Source of the DNA: Fredinandcohnia aciditolerans | Lineage (GTDB): Bacteria; Bacillota; Bacilli; Bacillales; Bacillaceae_L | DNA length: 64,000 nucleotides | Direction: 5' to 3' | NCBI GenBank assembly: GCA_003640645.1 | Contig: QGHH01000017.1 | Coordinates: 37,278-101,277 of the forward strand | Shown: positions 44,324 to 53,372 of the stretch, in pieces | Layout of the letters: every line of letters starts with the position of its first letter | Position numbering within the stretch: the first letter of the stretch is position 1 | Notes under the pieces: generated by a model | Seen by the model: only the letters and a program-made list of their open reading frames with translations | Database searches by the model: none | Told to the model about the DNA's origin: nothing | Translations under genes and position numbers: made by a program

Positions 44324-45214
44324 TTAGGCTAATGTTTCTCCAAACTCCTCAGCAATAAATTTCAGCAAAGCCCTTACTGCGAAAGATTGATACCTGTCTT
44401 TTTTTGTAATGACAACAAGCTCCCACATAGGTGGTGATTCAAGTGGAATCATGTTTATTTGAGTTTTATCCATTTTTAAATACGTTGATTTAGGTAAAAG
44501 AGTAACCCCCAATTGCGCAATCACAAGTTCCGTTATCAAGTCCCATTGTGAACTAACATAAGCAATTGTTGGAGTGAATCCAGCATTTTGACATTGTTGA
44601 ATAATCAAATTATGTAAAGCAAATTCTTGATTAAAGAGAATAAAAGATTCTGTTTCAAGTTGTTCAAGTTCTACACAATCCTCATTAGATAAAGGGTGTG
44701 TGGGATGAGTGAAAAGCATAAATTCTTCTTTAATAAAGGGTGCGACCCTAAATTTATGGTGGTCGGTCGGATTTACTACAACACCAACGTCTACTTGCCC
44801 CTCATCTACCAAATGTTCAATACGCTTGGCACCAAGTTCAATTAATTCTAACGACACTTGCGAATGTTGCTTTCCAAATTTTTGCGCAATAGTTGGAAAG
44901 AAGAGTGTTCCAATTAAGGGGGGTATCCCAATTTTGATATTTCCTGTCGGCAGATTTATCAGATCGTCTAATAAGGTATGAAGTTCGTTTGTGGCACCTA
45001 GTATCTTAGTTGCTTGCTTATATACGAGTTTACCAGCATCTGTCAAAACTAATTTTCGAGTTGAGCGTTCGAATAATTCAACGTTAAGGTCAGTTTCTAA
45101 TTTTTTAATGGATTTACTTAAGGTTGGTTGTGATATGTAGGTGTTAACTGCTGCTTTTGTAAAACTACCGTAATCTACAACTTCCATAAAATAGCGTAAA
45201 TCTTTTAACTCCAT
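44324..45214 (-). CDS. LysR family transcriptional regulator
   Basis: LysR-type regulator of 296 residues. Seen: LRYFMEVVDYGSFTKAAVNT and SQPTLSKSIKKLETDLNVEL in the HTH, RSTRKLVLTDAGKLVYKQA, and an effector domain with NIKIGIPPLIGTLFF and GVTLLPKS. ATG at 45214 follows AAAGGAGG; the extra 17 codons of the open frame lack a signal. Divergent from scoAB, which it probably controls. Confidence 0.88.
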   Translation of the reverse strand: MELKDLRYFMEVVDYGSFTKAAVNTYISQPTLSKSIKKLETDLNVELFERSTRKLVLTDAGKLVYKQATKILGATNELHTLLDDLINLPTGNIKIGIPPLIGTLFFPTIAQKFGKQHSQVSLELIELGAKRIEHLVDEGQVDVGVVVNPTDHHKFRVAPFIKEEFMLFTHPTHPLSNEDCVELEQLETESFILFNQEFALHNLIIQQCQNAGFTPTIAYVSSQWDLITELVIAQLGVTLLPKSTYLKMDKTQINMIPLESPPMWELVVITKKDRYQSFAVRALLKFIAEEFGETLA

Positions 45215-45369
45215 ACATGCCTCCTTTAATTCCATTTTGTAATAAAGTTTATTCTTAATATTCATTTTACGGATAAATTAGGTTGTTGTAAAATTTCATT
45301 AAGAAGATATTGAAAATTAAGAAAAATATATTGTAGCAGTTCAAATATCCTTAGTTCGGGAGGAAAAAA

Positions 45370-46083
45370 ATGAAAACAATATTTAAAAGTTTTGAAGAAG
45401 CTGTAAGCGCTATCAAAAATGGAATGACCTTAATGGTAGGTGGATTTGGCCTTGTTGGAATTCCAGAAAATCTAATTCTTGGTCTACGGCAGGCGAATGT
45501 TAAGGATTTAACAGTGATCTCGAATAACTGTGGTGTAGATGATTGGGGACTCGGGATCCTTTTGCAAAATAAACAAATCAAAAAGATGATTTCGTCTTAT
45601 GTGGGAGAAAACAAGGAGTTTGAAAGACAGGTATTAAGTGGCGAATTGGAGGTTCAACTAGTTCCACAAGGATCATTAGCAGAGAAAATCAGAGCTGGTG
45701 GAGCTGGTATCCCAGCATTTTATACCCCGGCAGGAGTGGGAACTCCAATCGCGGAGGGACGCGAAACAAGAGAGTTTAATGGAAAAGAATTTTTACTAGA
45801 AGAAGGTTTAACAGCCGATTTTAGTCTAGTTAAAGCATGGAAAGCAGATAAATTAGGGAATTTAGTTTATCGACAGACAGCTCAAAACTTTAATCCAATC
45901 ATGGCAGCAGCTGGGAAATATACGATTGCAGAGGTAGAGGAGATTGTAGAAGTTGGCGAACTCGAACCAAACGAAATTCACACACCAAGCATTTATGTTC
46001 AGGGACTCGTTGTAGGTAAGCATGAAAAACGAATTGAGAGATTAACAGTAAGAGATGAGGGGAGGGATAACAATGTCGAATAA
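45370..46083 (+). CDS. scoA: 3-oxoacid CoA-transferase subunit A
   Basis: Alpha subunit of succinyl-CoA:3-ketoacid CoA-transferase, which activates acetoacetate with CoA from succinyl-CoA. Seen: 237 residues, [20 protein letters not shown] (20 residues), [32 protein letters not shown], and [20 protein letters not shown] (20 residues). ATG follows GGGAGGAA. Overlaps scoB by 11 bases. Upstream divergent LysR gene. Confidence 0.94.
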   Translation: MKTIFKSFEEAVSAIKNGMTLMVGGFGLVGIPENLILGLRQANVKDLTVISNNCGVDDWGLGILLQNKQIKKMISSYVGENKEFERQVLSGELEVQLVPQGSLAEKIRAGGAGIPAFYTPAGVGTPIAEGRETREFNGKEFLLEEGLTADFSLVKAWKADKLGNLVYRQTAQNFNPIMAAAGKYTIAEVEEIVEVGELEPNEIHTPSIYVQGLVVGKHEKRIERLTVRDEGRDNNVE

Positions 46084-46732
46084 CGTGAGAGTGAAGATTG
46101 CAAAAAGGGCGGAGCAGGAAATTAAGGATGGTAATTATGTGAATCTGGGAATTGGCATGCCAACAATGGTGGCAAATTATATTGCGGTCAATAAACATGT
46201 GGTTTTACAATCGGAAAACGGATTATTAGGAATTGGGCCATACCCTTCGAAGGAAGAGGTAGACCCTGACCTAATCAACGCAGGAAAAGAAACAGTCACG
46301 GCGATGAAGGGAGCTAGCTTTTTTAGCAGTGCCGAGTCTTTTGCGATGATTCGCGGGGGACATATTGATATTGCAATCCTGGGTGGTATGGAAGTGGCTG
46401 AGAATGGCGATTTAGCCAACTGGATGATTCCTGGCAAGATGATTAAAGGAATGGGTGGAGCCATGGACTTAGTTCACGGTGCCAAAAAGACGATTGTCAT
46501 TATGGAACATGTGAATAAACAAGGTCAGCCTAAACTTTTGAAGAAATGTAGTTTACCACTTACAGGTCAAAAAGTAGTAGATCGCATTATAACAGATCGA
46601 GCCGTTATTGATGTTACAGAGAATGGCTTAAAATTAGTTGAGGTAGCAAAGGGGTATAGTGTTCAAGATATAGTAGAAAATACTGAGGCTGATTTGATCA
46701 TAGCTAATGAAATTCGTCTTGATGCATTTTAG
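46073..46732 (+). CDS. scoB: 3-oxoacid CoA-transferase subunit B
   Basis: Beta subunit of the same enzyme, 219 residues. Seen: [17 protein letters not shown], the catalytic glutamate in [31 protein letters not shown] (20 residues), [14 protein letters not shown] and [20 protein letters not shown] 46073 follows GGGGAGGGA inside the end of scoA, so the subunits are translationally coupled. A terminator ends the operon. Confidence 0.95.
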   Translation: MSNNVRVKIAKRAEQEIKDGNYVNLGIGMPTMVANYIAVNKHVVLQSENGLLGIGPYPSKEEVDPDLINAGKETVTAMKGASFFSSAESFAMIRGGHIDIAILGGMEVAENGDLANWMIPGKMIKGMGGAMDLVHGAKKTIVIMEHVNKQGQPKLLKKCSLPLTGQKVVDRIITDRAVIDVTENGLKLVEVAKGYSVQDIVENTEADLIIANEIRLDAF

Positions 46733-46738
46733 ATACGC

Positions 46739-46770
46739 AAAAGGATAAGGCAACACCTTATCCTTTTTCT
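46739..46770 (+). terminator. Terminator after scoAB
   Basis: AAAAGGATAAGG/CCTTATCCTTTT 12-bp stem, loop CAACA, T run. Confidence 0.88.
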
Positions 46771-46849
46771 GATATATTATATAAGCATGCCTGCAATGGC
46801 AGCACTTAATAAAGAAGTAAGCATCCCTGCAGCAACTAATCGTAATCCC

Positions 46850-47542
46850 TTATTGTGAAACAGCCTCTATATTATACGGCCGATCATACCCTGCATATCC
46901 AGGAATGGACCATACCCCGATTTTCGCTTTTTTTGCTTGCTCCATGGCGGCAATATAATCATCGAGATACTTTTTGTCTTCATAGATATATCTTACGATT
47001 AGAAGTCCTTCTTTTAACATTGTTTCTTGAATGTTTTCACCCGTTGGCAAAAAGCCGTAGACAAGTAGGCGATCGTATTTATCGCGACTATTACCTTTAC
47101 CTAACTCAAGAACAATTTCTTTTCCTTCCACTAAATTATTTAAATAATCACGTGCTTCCTCTGCAAATGGCATTGGGCCACCTTTAATTTCACTTGAATC
47201 TACTAGTAAAAAACGAAGGGACTCTTTTTTACCATTTACAATCGCTTTACAAGTGTCACCGTCATAACAAGATTCTATATGAGCCGTTACAACTTTATCT
47301 TCATTAACTTCATCTGGAAGTTTCGTAAGAACTTCAGTTAAATTTTCAATTTCTCCAACAAATTCTGCAGCATTACCTGCCGCATCGCTTAACTCTTCTA
47401 ATTCTTTGGAACCGACAATTTCGCCAGTTTGCTCAACCTTGTCTGCTAGTTCTTGAATTCCTTGTACATCAACGGTATCCGAACAAGCGGATAGGATTGT
47501 AATACTTAAGAATACGATTAATGTCTTTATTAGTTTCTTCAT
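46850..47542 (-). CDS. Thermonuclease (SNase-like) lipoprotein
   Basis: Secreted, membrane-anchored nuclease of 230 residues. Order: signal peptide with lipobox ILSAC, a helical acidic linker (about 25-80, LADKVEQTGEIVGSKELEEL), then the SNase domain: HIESCYDGDTCKAIVNG, LRFLLVDSSEIKGGPMPFAE (20 residues), RDKYDRLLVYGFLP and KAKIGVWSIPGYAG. Catalytic Asp, Arg and Glu positions are present. Cleaves DNA or RNA outside the membrane. ATG with GGGAGAAAC upstream. Single gene, divergent from csoR. Confidence 0.88.
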   Translation of the reverse strand: MKKLIKTLIVFLSITILSACSDTVDVQGIQELADKVEQTGEIVGSKELEELSDAAGNAAEFVGEIENLTEVLTKLPDEVNEDKVVTAHIESCYDGDTCKAIVNGKKESLRFLLVDSSEIKGGPMPFAEEARDYLNNLVEGKEIVLELGKGNSRDKYDRLLVYGFLPTGENIQETMLKEGLLIVRYIYEDKKYLDDYIAAMEQAKKAKIGVWSIPGYAGYDRPYNIEAVSQ

Positions 47543-47675
47543 TGTTTCTCCCTTTTTCTAACTTATCTATGTTACTAATTAATAATATGTAATATCTCGA
47601 AAAATTCAAGGGTTGAATGTACCGAACAATGTAGAAGGGTATATTCTTTTATAAGTCACAAAATATTCATTTGCA

Positions 47676-47695
47676 TACAATAGGGGGGTATCGTA
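47676..47695 (+). promoter_or_regulatory. CsoR-type box 1, about 140 bp upstream of the csoR promoter
   Basis: TACAATAGGGGGGTATCGTA, the same 20-bp form as boxes 2 and 3. A TTGCAT (47671), 17-base spacer, TACACT arrangement overlaps it, so it may mark a second promoter. No gene of its own follows; the only short frame (47718 region) has no ribosome binding site. Confidence 0.6.
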
Positions 47696-47808
47696 CACTC
47701 TAAATATAAAGATAAAATGATATTGATAAATTCACGATATATTGATAATGGGCTTATACCTAATATGGCTATTCGCGTAAAAAAGTCAAACTTAATCACT
47801 CTTTTTTG

Positions 47809-47838
47809 TTGACTTGAATACTATAGGGGGGTATAGTA
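47809..47838 (+). promoter_or_regulatory. csoR promoter with CsoR box 2
   Basis: TTGACT, 17-base spacer, TATAGT. The 20-bp box TACTATAGGGGGGTATAGTA (47819-47838) fills the spacer and covers the -10, the classic CsoR repression site. Confidence 0.88.
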
Positions 47839-47866
47839 AGAGTATAAAGTAAAGGATGTGATTGAT

Positions 47867-48169
47867 TTGGATAAATTTTTACATGAGCACCCGAGTCAAC
47901 CAAGAACAAAAGATGAAAAGCAAGCAATTGTTAACCGTTTAAAACGTATTGAAGGTCAAGTTCGTGGCATACAGAAAATGGTTGAAGAAGATCGTTATTG
48001 TGTAGATATTTTAGTACAAATAAGTGCCATCCAATCTGCATTAAAGCAAACCGGGTTTACGATCACGGAACGACATATGAAACATTGTGTCAGTGATTCC
48101 ATTAAGAATGGGGAAGGGCAAGAAGCGATTGACGAGTTAATGACTGTTTTAAAACAGTTCTCGAAATAG
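47867..48169 (+). CDS. csoR: Copper-sensing repressor CsoR
   Basis: Cu(I)-responsive repressor of 100 residues (DUF156 fold). Seen: RLKRIEGQVRGIQKMVEEDR (20 residues) and the copper ligands Cys45 in RYCVDI and His70, Cys74 in ERHMKHCV, at the same positions as in B. subtilis CsoR. The TTG at 47867 is preferred: AAAGGA sits 9 bases upstream, while the GTG at 47858 is too close to it. First gene of the copper block, under box 2. It likely acts on all three boxes in the window. Confidence 0.94.
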   Translation: MDKFLHEHPSQPRTKDEKQAIVNRLKRIEGQVRGIQKMVEEDRYCVDILVQISAIQSALKQTGFTITERHMKHCVSDSIKNGEGQEAIDELMTVLKQFSK

Positions 48170-48181
48170 GGGGTATAGACG

Positions 48182-50578
48182 ATGAGTGAGGCACAGCGTG
48201 CAATGCAGCATACAACACTTGGTGTAACGGGAATGACGTGTGCTGCGTGTTCCAACCGTATTGAAAAACAGTTAAATAAAATGGATGGGGTGGAAGCGCA
48301 GGTTAATTTAACAACGGAAAAAGCAACCGTTAATTATGACCCGGAAAAGATATCGATTGAGGAAATTACAAAGAAAATTGAAAATATCGGATATGGCGTA
48401 ATAATGGAAAAAACAGAACTCGATGTTTTTGGGATGACATGTGCGGCCTGTTCAAATCGGATTGAAAAGGTATTGAATAAACAAAAGGGTGTTAAGTTGG
48501 CAACGGTCAACTTAACGACTGAAAGTGCCGCCATTGAATATAACCCAGGGATGATCGATGTCAAAGACTTGATTGAGAAGATACAGAAGCTAGGGTATGA
48601 CGCGAAACTAAAGGTGGAAGCTGAGGAAAAGCAAACCTATAAAGAAAAAGAACTTCAATCCAAAAAAATAAAATTAATTATTTCGGTACTGCTGTCAGCA
48701 CCATTGTTAATTACGATGCTTGTTCATTTATTTGGAATGACCATACCGGCTATTTTTATGAACCCATGGTTTCAATTTGCATTAGCAACCCCAGTTCAAT
48801 TTATTATCGGCTGGCAATTTTATGAAGGTGCCTATAAGAACCTTCGAAATGGTGGGGCTAATATGGATGTGCTTGTAGCCTTAGGTACAAGTGCCGCGTA
48901 TTTTTACAGTTTATATGAAGCACTGAAAACCATCGGGAACGCACATTATATGCCACATTTATATTTTGAAACAAGTGCCGTTTTAATCACATTGATTTTA
49001 TTCGGTAAGTTTTTAGAAGCAAGAGCAAAGAGTCATACAACAAATGCGATTTCCGAATTGTTGAATCTGCAAGCGAAAGAAGCACGAGTGATTCGGGATG
49101 GAAAAGAAGTCATGATACCTGTTGAAGCCGTTGTTGTTGGCGATCGTGTTCTTGTAAAACCGGGTGAAAAAATACCTGTAGATGGTATCGTTGTGAAAGG
49201 AAGAACGTCTGTTGATGAATCCATGCTTACTGGTGAATCGATTCCAATTGAAAAAGATCCAGGTTCAAAATTAATCGGATCCACAATTAATAAAAATGGT
49301 GCAATTGAAATGGAAGCAACAAAAGTTGGGAAAGATACAGCCCTTGCATCCATTATTAAAGTAGTAGAAGAAGCGCAAGGCTCAAAGGCGCCAATTCAAC
49401 GTCTAGCTGATGTGATCTCAGGTTATTTCGTTCCAATTGTAATTGGCATTGCAATCTTAACCTTTGTTATTTGGATTGCTTTTGTGGAGCCAGGTCAGTT
49501 TGAACCTGCATTAGTCGCATCAATCGCTGTACTCGTGATTGCATGTCCGTGTGCTTTAGGTCTTGCCACTCCGACATCCATTATGGTTGGAACAGGTAGA
49601 GCAGCTGAGAGCGGAATCTTATTCAAAGGTGGAGAACACTTAGAACGTACACATCAAATTGAAGCGATTGTTTTAGACAAAACCGGAACTATCACAAAAG
49701 GTAAACCAGAAGTTACTGACTTTACGGGTGACGATGAAGCGTTGCAGCTATTAGCTAGTGCGGAAAAAGGTTCAGAACATCCACTTGCAGAGGCAATTGT
49801 TGCCCATGCAACAGAAAATGATATCGAATTTTTAGAGGTCGAAGATTTTAGAGCTATACCCGGCCATGGTATCGAAGCAAGAATTACTGGTAAACACGTT
49901 CTTGTGGGAAATCGAAAATTGATGATGGATCATCTTATTATTACAACCGGTTCTGAAAAGCAATTAGTCGAATATGAAACACAAGGAAAAACAGCGATGT
50001 TGATTTCAATTGATGGAGAATATCGCGGTATGATTGCCGTGGCTGACACAATTAAGGAAACTGCGCCAGAAGCGATTAAGCAATTAAAAGAGATGGGTAT
50101 TGAAGTCATCATGTTAACGGGTGATAACGAAAGAACTGCGCAAGCGATTGCGAAACAAGTTGGAATCGACCAGGTAATTGCACAAGTGTTACCTGAAGAA
50201 AAAGCAGACAAAGTGAAAGAGTTACAAGATAAAGGTAAAAAGGTCGCCATGGTTGGAGATGGCGTAAATGACGCACCTGCTCTTGTCACAGCAGATATCG
50301 GGATTGCCATTGGCACAGGAACAGAAGTTGCGATCGAAGCCGCTGACTTAACCATTCTTGGTGGGGAGTTATTGCTAATTCCAAAAGCCATTAAAATCAG
50401 TCATCAAACGATTAAAAATATTCGTCAAAATCTATTCTGGGCTTTCGGATACAATGTAGCGGGTATTCCGGTTGCAGCGATTGGATTACTCGCACCATGG
50501 ATCGCCGGAGCTGCAATGGCATTAAGCTCAGTAAGTGTTGTTTCGAATTCACTTCGTTTAAAACGAGTGAAATTATAA
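48182..50578 (+). CDS. copA: Copper-exporting P1B-type ATPase CopA
   Basis: Cu(I) export ATPase of 798 residues. Order: two N-terminal heavy-metal domains each with [12 protein letters not shown] (about residues 15 and 84), eight helices, the membrane metal site CPCALG, the actuator motif MLTGES, DKTGT with the phosphorylated Asp, SEHPLAEAI and [10 protein letters not shown]. Length and two HMA domains match B. subtilis CopA. ATG follows the end of csoR by 12 bases with GGGGGTAT upstream. Main copper resistance determinant here. Confidence 0.96.
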   Translation: MSEAQRAMQHTTLGVTGMTCAACSNRIEKQLNKMDGVEAQVNLTTEKATVNYDPEKISIEEITKKIENIGYGVIMEKTELDVFGMTCAACSNRIEKVLNKQKGVKLATVNLTTESAAIEYNPGMIDVKDLIEKIQKLGYDAKLKVEAEEKQTYKEKELQSKKIKLIISVLLSAPLLITMLVHLFGMTIPAIFMNPWFQFALATPVQFIIGWQFYEGAYKNLRNGGANMDVLVALGTSAAYFYSLYEALKTIGNAHYMPHLYFETSAVLITLILFGKFLEARAKSHTTNAISELLNLQAKEARVIRDGKEVMIPVEAVVVGDRVLVKPGEKIPVDGIVVKGRTSVDESMLTGESIPIEKDPGSKLIGSTINKNGAIEMEATKVGKDTALASIIKVVEEAQGSKAPIQRLADVISGYFVPIVIGIAILTFVIWIAFVEPGQFEPALVASIAVLVIACPCALGLATPTSIMVGTGRAAESGILFKGGEHLERTHQIEAIVLDKTGTITKGKPEVTDFTGDDEALQLLASAEKGSEHPLAEAIVAHATENDIEFLEVEDFRAIPGHGIEARITGKHVLVGNRKLMMDHLIITTGSEKQLVEYETQGKTAMLISIDGEYRGMIAVADTIKETAPEAIKQLKEMGIEVIMLTGDNERTAQAIAKQVGIDQVIAQVLPEEKADKVKELQDKGKKVAMVGDGVNDAPALVTADIGIAIGTGTEVAIEAADLTILGGELLLIPKAIKISHQTIKNIRQNLFWAFGYNVAGIPVAAIGLLAPWIAGAAMALSSVSVVSNSLRLKRVKL

Positions 50579-50673
50579 ACTAAATGTTTGGGGCTCACAT
50601 TATGGTTAATGATTATAGAGCTGAATTCACCGAATGCTAGATATTCTTGCACGTTAAAGGAGGTGAAAACATC

Positions 50674-50883
50674 ATGGAAAAGAAAACATTAGACGTACAA
50701 GGTATGTCATGCGGTCACTGTAAAGCAGCAGTCGAGGGCGCATTGAAAAACTTAAATGGCGTATCCGCTGCTGAAGTTCACTTGGAAACAGGTAAAGTAG
50801 ATGTTACTTACGATGAATCTAAAGTAAGCGTAGATGCTATGAAAGAAGCAATTGAAGAAGAAGGCTATGATGTTGTAGCATAA
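50674..50883 (+). CDS. copZ: Copper chaperone CopZ
   Basis: Cytosolic Cu(I) carrier of 69 residues, one HMA domain with the metal site GMSCGHCKAAVE and the typical ALKNLNGVSAAEV. Delivers copper to CopA and CsoR. ATG at 50674 follows AAAGGAGGTG; the open frame upstream is not coding. Lies 95 bases after copA in the same direction, then a terminator. Confidence 0.95.
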   Translation: MEKKTLDVQGMSCGHCKAAVEGALKNLNGVSAAEVHLETGKVDVTYDESKVSVDAMKEAIEEEGYDVVA

Positions 50884-50901
50884 AATTACATTACACAGTA
50901 T

Positions 50902-50936
50902 GGGAGTTCGTGGTTGAGACATGAACTCCCTTTTTT
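50902..50936 (+). terminator. Terminator after copZ
   Basis: GGGAGTTC/GAACTCCC stem, then six T. The 29-bp palindrome follows at once. Confidence 0.85.
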
Positions 50937-50964
50937 GGGACAAGGGGACAGGTCCTTTGTCCCA
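50936..50964. repeat. 29-bp GGGACA palindrome, copy 3
   Basis: TGGGACAAGGGGACAGGTCC then TTTGTCCCA; abuts the copZ terminator. Confidence 0.75.
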
Positions 50965-51008
50965 ACTTGTAACAATGGACCGTCCATCTGTAAGAGAGGA
51001 GGAATATG

Positions 51009-52496
51009 ATGAACAAAATAATGGAGAAGTTGCAGGCTTTTTTGCCTGTAGAAGCGTATGATCAAGTATCGGAGGATGAATACGGGATTTTTGATATTCT
51101 AGAATCAGCTACAGATGAAATAATTGGGAGCTATTCTTTGAATGAAAAGGGAGAGTTAATAAGCTATTCGTTAGTGGATGATGCCTCCGAGGGAGAGCTT
51201 AGAAAGGAAGAATTAACAGCGATTGCGAAAAAATTCGTTGACACCTTTTTTCCTGGCCAGCAAGAATACGAGTTTTCGGGAATCCTAGATTTAGATAATC
51301 CGTACATGGTGACGTATGAAAAGAGAGATGAGAAATATGGTTTGTTTATACATAGCACCGGTTTCACGATAACTATTTCAACATCAGGTCAAATAATGAG
51401 TTTTTACAGTACAGATGAAGAATATGAGATTCAATATTCGGATGTCGTTGTATCCGAAGAAGAAGCTTTGGAAAAATACATCGAAGGACTAGACTTCGAG
51501 TTGAATATACAAAAATTTGATCATGAGGTTTATAAGAATGGAGATAACAATTACCACCTTTCTTACAGTGTAATTGAACAAATCATGGAAATCCCTGTTG
51601 ACGGGTCGGAGTTTCCAAGTATAAAAGAAGAATATCCAACGGATTTGACCATAGAAAAACGAGAGTGCTCGGTTAAGGATGTATTCGAATTAGTCGGTCT
51701 AACAACTGACTATACACTTTTGCATAAGCAAGTATTGGATGGGAAACGGGTTGAAGTTTGGTCCAAGCAAGTATCTCTAGATTCGTATTCTTTTGATATG
51801 GAAGAAGAGTCCAATCATGTGATAAAGCTATGTTTTGGTGAGAAGGATGGGTTCCTTTTACAAGTTAAAAATGGGGAAGAACATGATAATAGTGGGGAAG
51901 ATATTGGCTTAGAGAATGCCCAAGAGCGTGCAATGGGTCTGTTGTTTAAACTGTATCCTGATGCACATGAACGATTTAGACTTGAGATCTTTGAAACGGA
52001 AAATGATGAGTTCGATGATGTATTTGCGGATGAGGAAGAAGCAATCGAGCTTGAAGAAGATTTAAATGAAGCTGAAATGTTTGAAGAGGAGTTTGATGAT
52101 TGGGATGAGGAATACATTGAAGTTGAGGAAACTTACACCTTCTATGTTCATTTATTCCATCAAGGGCTGCGAGTTGTTAATCATGTGACAGTAATCGAGG
52201 TTGGGAGATATACAGGTAAGATAACTCATTTCAACTTGGACGTACCATCCCTTGAATTATATAGTAATCTACCGACCAAGCCTATCATTTCAGTTGATGA
52301 TGCTAAAGAAATATATAAAAGGCATTTGAAAATGGAACGAATGTTTATCCGTGAGTATGATGAAGACGGGATGTCTGTTTATAGTCTAGCTTATGTAGCA
52401 GACTTTCCAAATACAGTTGGTCACGTCCGTGCGATTGACGCAACCAGTGGGGAAGCGATGTATGTGGATGTTGGTGACGCTACTTTTATAAAGTGA
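51009..52496 (+). CDS. YcdB/YcdC-repeat protein, acidic
   Basis: Protein of about 495 residues with no signal peptide or membrane segment. It has repeated PepSY-like YcdB/YcdC units: TGFTITISTSGQIMSFYSTD, then ECSVKDVFELVGLTTDYTLL, then VTVIEVGRYTGKITHFNLDV and AIDATSGEAMYVD (each up to 20 residues). A strongly acidic stretch near residues 335-375 (EEEAIELEEDLNEAEMFEEE) separates the halves. Function unknown; PepSY-like units often inhibit or guide proteases. ATG 51009 follows AGGAGG. Confidence 0.78.
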   Translation: MNKIMEKLQAFLPVEAYDQVSEDEYGIFDILESATDEIIGSYSLNEKGELISYSLVDDASEGELRKEELTAIAKKFVDTFFPGQQEYEFSGILDLDNPYMVTYEKRDEKYGLFIHSTGFTITISTSGQIMSFYSTDEEYEIQYSDVVVSEEEALEKYIEGLDFELNIQKFDHEVYKNGDNNYHLSYSVIEQIMEIPVDGSEFPSIKEEYPTDLTIEKRECSVKDVFELVGLTTDYTLLHKQVLDGKRVEVWSKQVSLDSYSFDMEEESNHVIKLCFGEKDGFLLQVKNGEEHDNSGEDIGLENAQERAMGLLFKLYPDAHERFRLEIFETENDEFDDVFADEEEAIELEEDLNEAEMFEEEFDDWDEEYIEVEETYTFYVHLFHQGLRVVNHVTVIEVGRYTGKITHFNLDVPSLELYSNLPTKPIISVDDAKEIYKRHLKMERMFIREYDEDGMSVYSLAYVADFPNTVGHVRAIDATSGEAMYVDVGDATFIK

Positions 52497-52503
52497 TTTT
52501 AGT

Positions 52504-52529
52504 AAAGCAGTCTATAGGGCTGCTTTTTT
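52504..52529 (+). terminator. Terminator after the YcdB-like gene
   Basis: AAAGCAGTC/GGCTGCTTT stem with six T. Confidence 0.75.
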
Positions 52530-52549
52530 GGTTTGTTCAGGTGTCAAAA

Positions 52550-52579
52550 TTAGTTTACATACATTAGGGGGGTATAGTA
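52550..52579 (+). promoter_or_regulatory. Promoter with CsoR-type box 3 before the siroheme-reductase-like gene
   Basis: TACATTAGGGGGGTATAGTA at 52560-52579 matches boxes 1 and 2. It covers a TATAGT -10 (52573-52578) that has TTAGTT 17 bases upstream. Confidence 0.7.
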
Positions 52580-52656
52580 AACTATTGATACAAATAGTCT
52601 ATTAATATTACGTGATATATACCTACCGGGTGTATTAATATAGGGGTGTGTTTAGG

Positions 52657-53274
52657 ATGGATGAAGATGTGAACAAAATAAAGATTGCCATTAATGGTGG
52701 CATTGGATTTGGTGCAAAGTTGAATGCAAAGCAACTTGTAGCAATTTCTAAATATATGAATGAAGATGAAGAGCTTGAACTGACGACATTCCAGCAGCTA
52801 TACATTGAAATTCCTGAATTTCAAAAGGATGAAATCATTGAAGAATTCGAGCGGGTAGGATTAACTTGTTATCCAGTTGGAAACTTCGTTAAGAGTTTAA
52901 GAACGTGCAATTTTTGCAAAGGGGAAGAGGAAGAAGGCATGCCAGTTGCAAAGGAAGTTAATCGCCGTATTGCTGGGAAGCCTGTACCATTTACACTTAG
53001 GGTGGCATATACGGGTTGTCCGGTAGGCTGCGGTGAGCCGCTTGTTAATGACATCGGGATCATGAAAATCAGAGATCACTATCATTTATATGTTGGTGGG
53101 AAAGCAAAAGGAAAGGATGCTGAGGTTGGTACTTTATTGAAAGAGAACCTAACACCAGAAGAACTCTATGGTTCTATCGAAAAAATCATTTCTACATATG
53201 CAGAGCAGGGTAAAAAGCGGGAGCAATTTTATAAATTCGTTAAGCGAATAGGGATAGACCAACTCACCAGCTAA
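52657..53274 (+). CDS. Half-length nitrite/sulfite reductase-like protein
   Basis: Protein of about 205 residues resembling one half of siroheme/4Fe-4S nitrite or sulfite reductases. Seen: KIAINGGIGFGAKLN, ELTTFQQLYIEIPE, the cysteine pair RTCNFCKGEEEEG and the second pair YTGCPVGCGEPLVND, then DHYHLYVGGKAKGKDAE. Both Cys pairs that hold the cluster and siroheme are kept, but the ferredoxin-like second half is missing. It may be a partner subunit or an electron or siroheme protein. ATG 52657 has AGGGG ten bases upstream. The CsoR-type box suggests copper or persulfide control. Confidence 0.78.
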   Translation: MDEDVNKIKIAINGGIGFGAKLNAKQLVAISKYMNEDEELELTTFQQLYIEIPEFQKDEIIEEFERVGLTCYPVGNFVKSLRTCNFCKGEEEEGMPVAKEVNRRIAGKPVPFTLRVAYTGCPVGCGEPLVNDIGIMKIRDHYHLYVGGKAKGKDAEVGTLLKENLTPEELYGSIEKIISTYAEQGKKREQFYKFVKRIGIDQLTS

Positions 53275-53277
53275 CAA

Positions 53278-53302
53278 CGGGACAGTAGAGGTTGTTGTCC
53301 CA
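53278..53302. repeat. GGGACA-type palindrome, short variant
   Basis: CGGGACAGTAGAGG then TTGTTGTCCCA, 25 bases, related to the 29-bp element. Confidence 0.55.
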
Positions 53303-53372
53303 AATAATTGTATAAATTGATTATATCTTCATTTATACTTGGGATATATCAAGGTAATATGGAAGTGTTAGT

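Noticed and set aside
46777-46863. Minus-strand frame encoding a hydrophobic peptide ending LTSLLSAAIAGMLI after the nuclease gene
   Set aside because: Membrane-like sequence, but no start codon with a ribosome binding site; the frame is closed by a stop just upstream. Could be a decayed gene end.
47718-47815. Short frame between CsoR box 1 and the csoR promoter
   Set aside because: About 31 codons, no ribosome binding site, and it runs into the csoR promoter.
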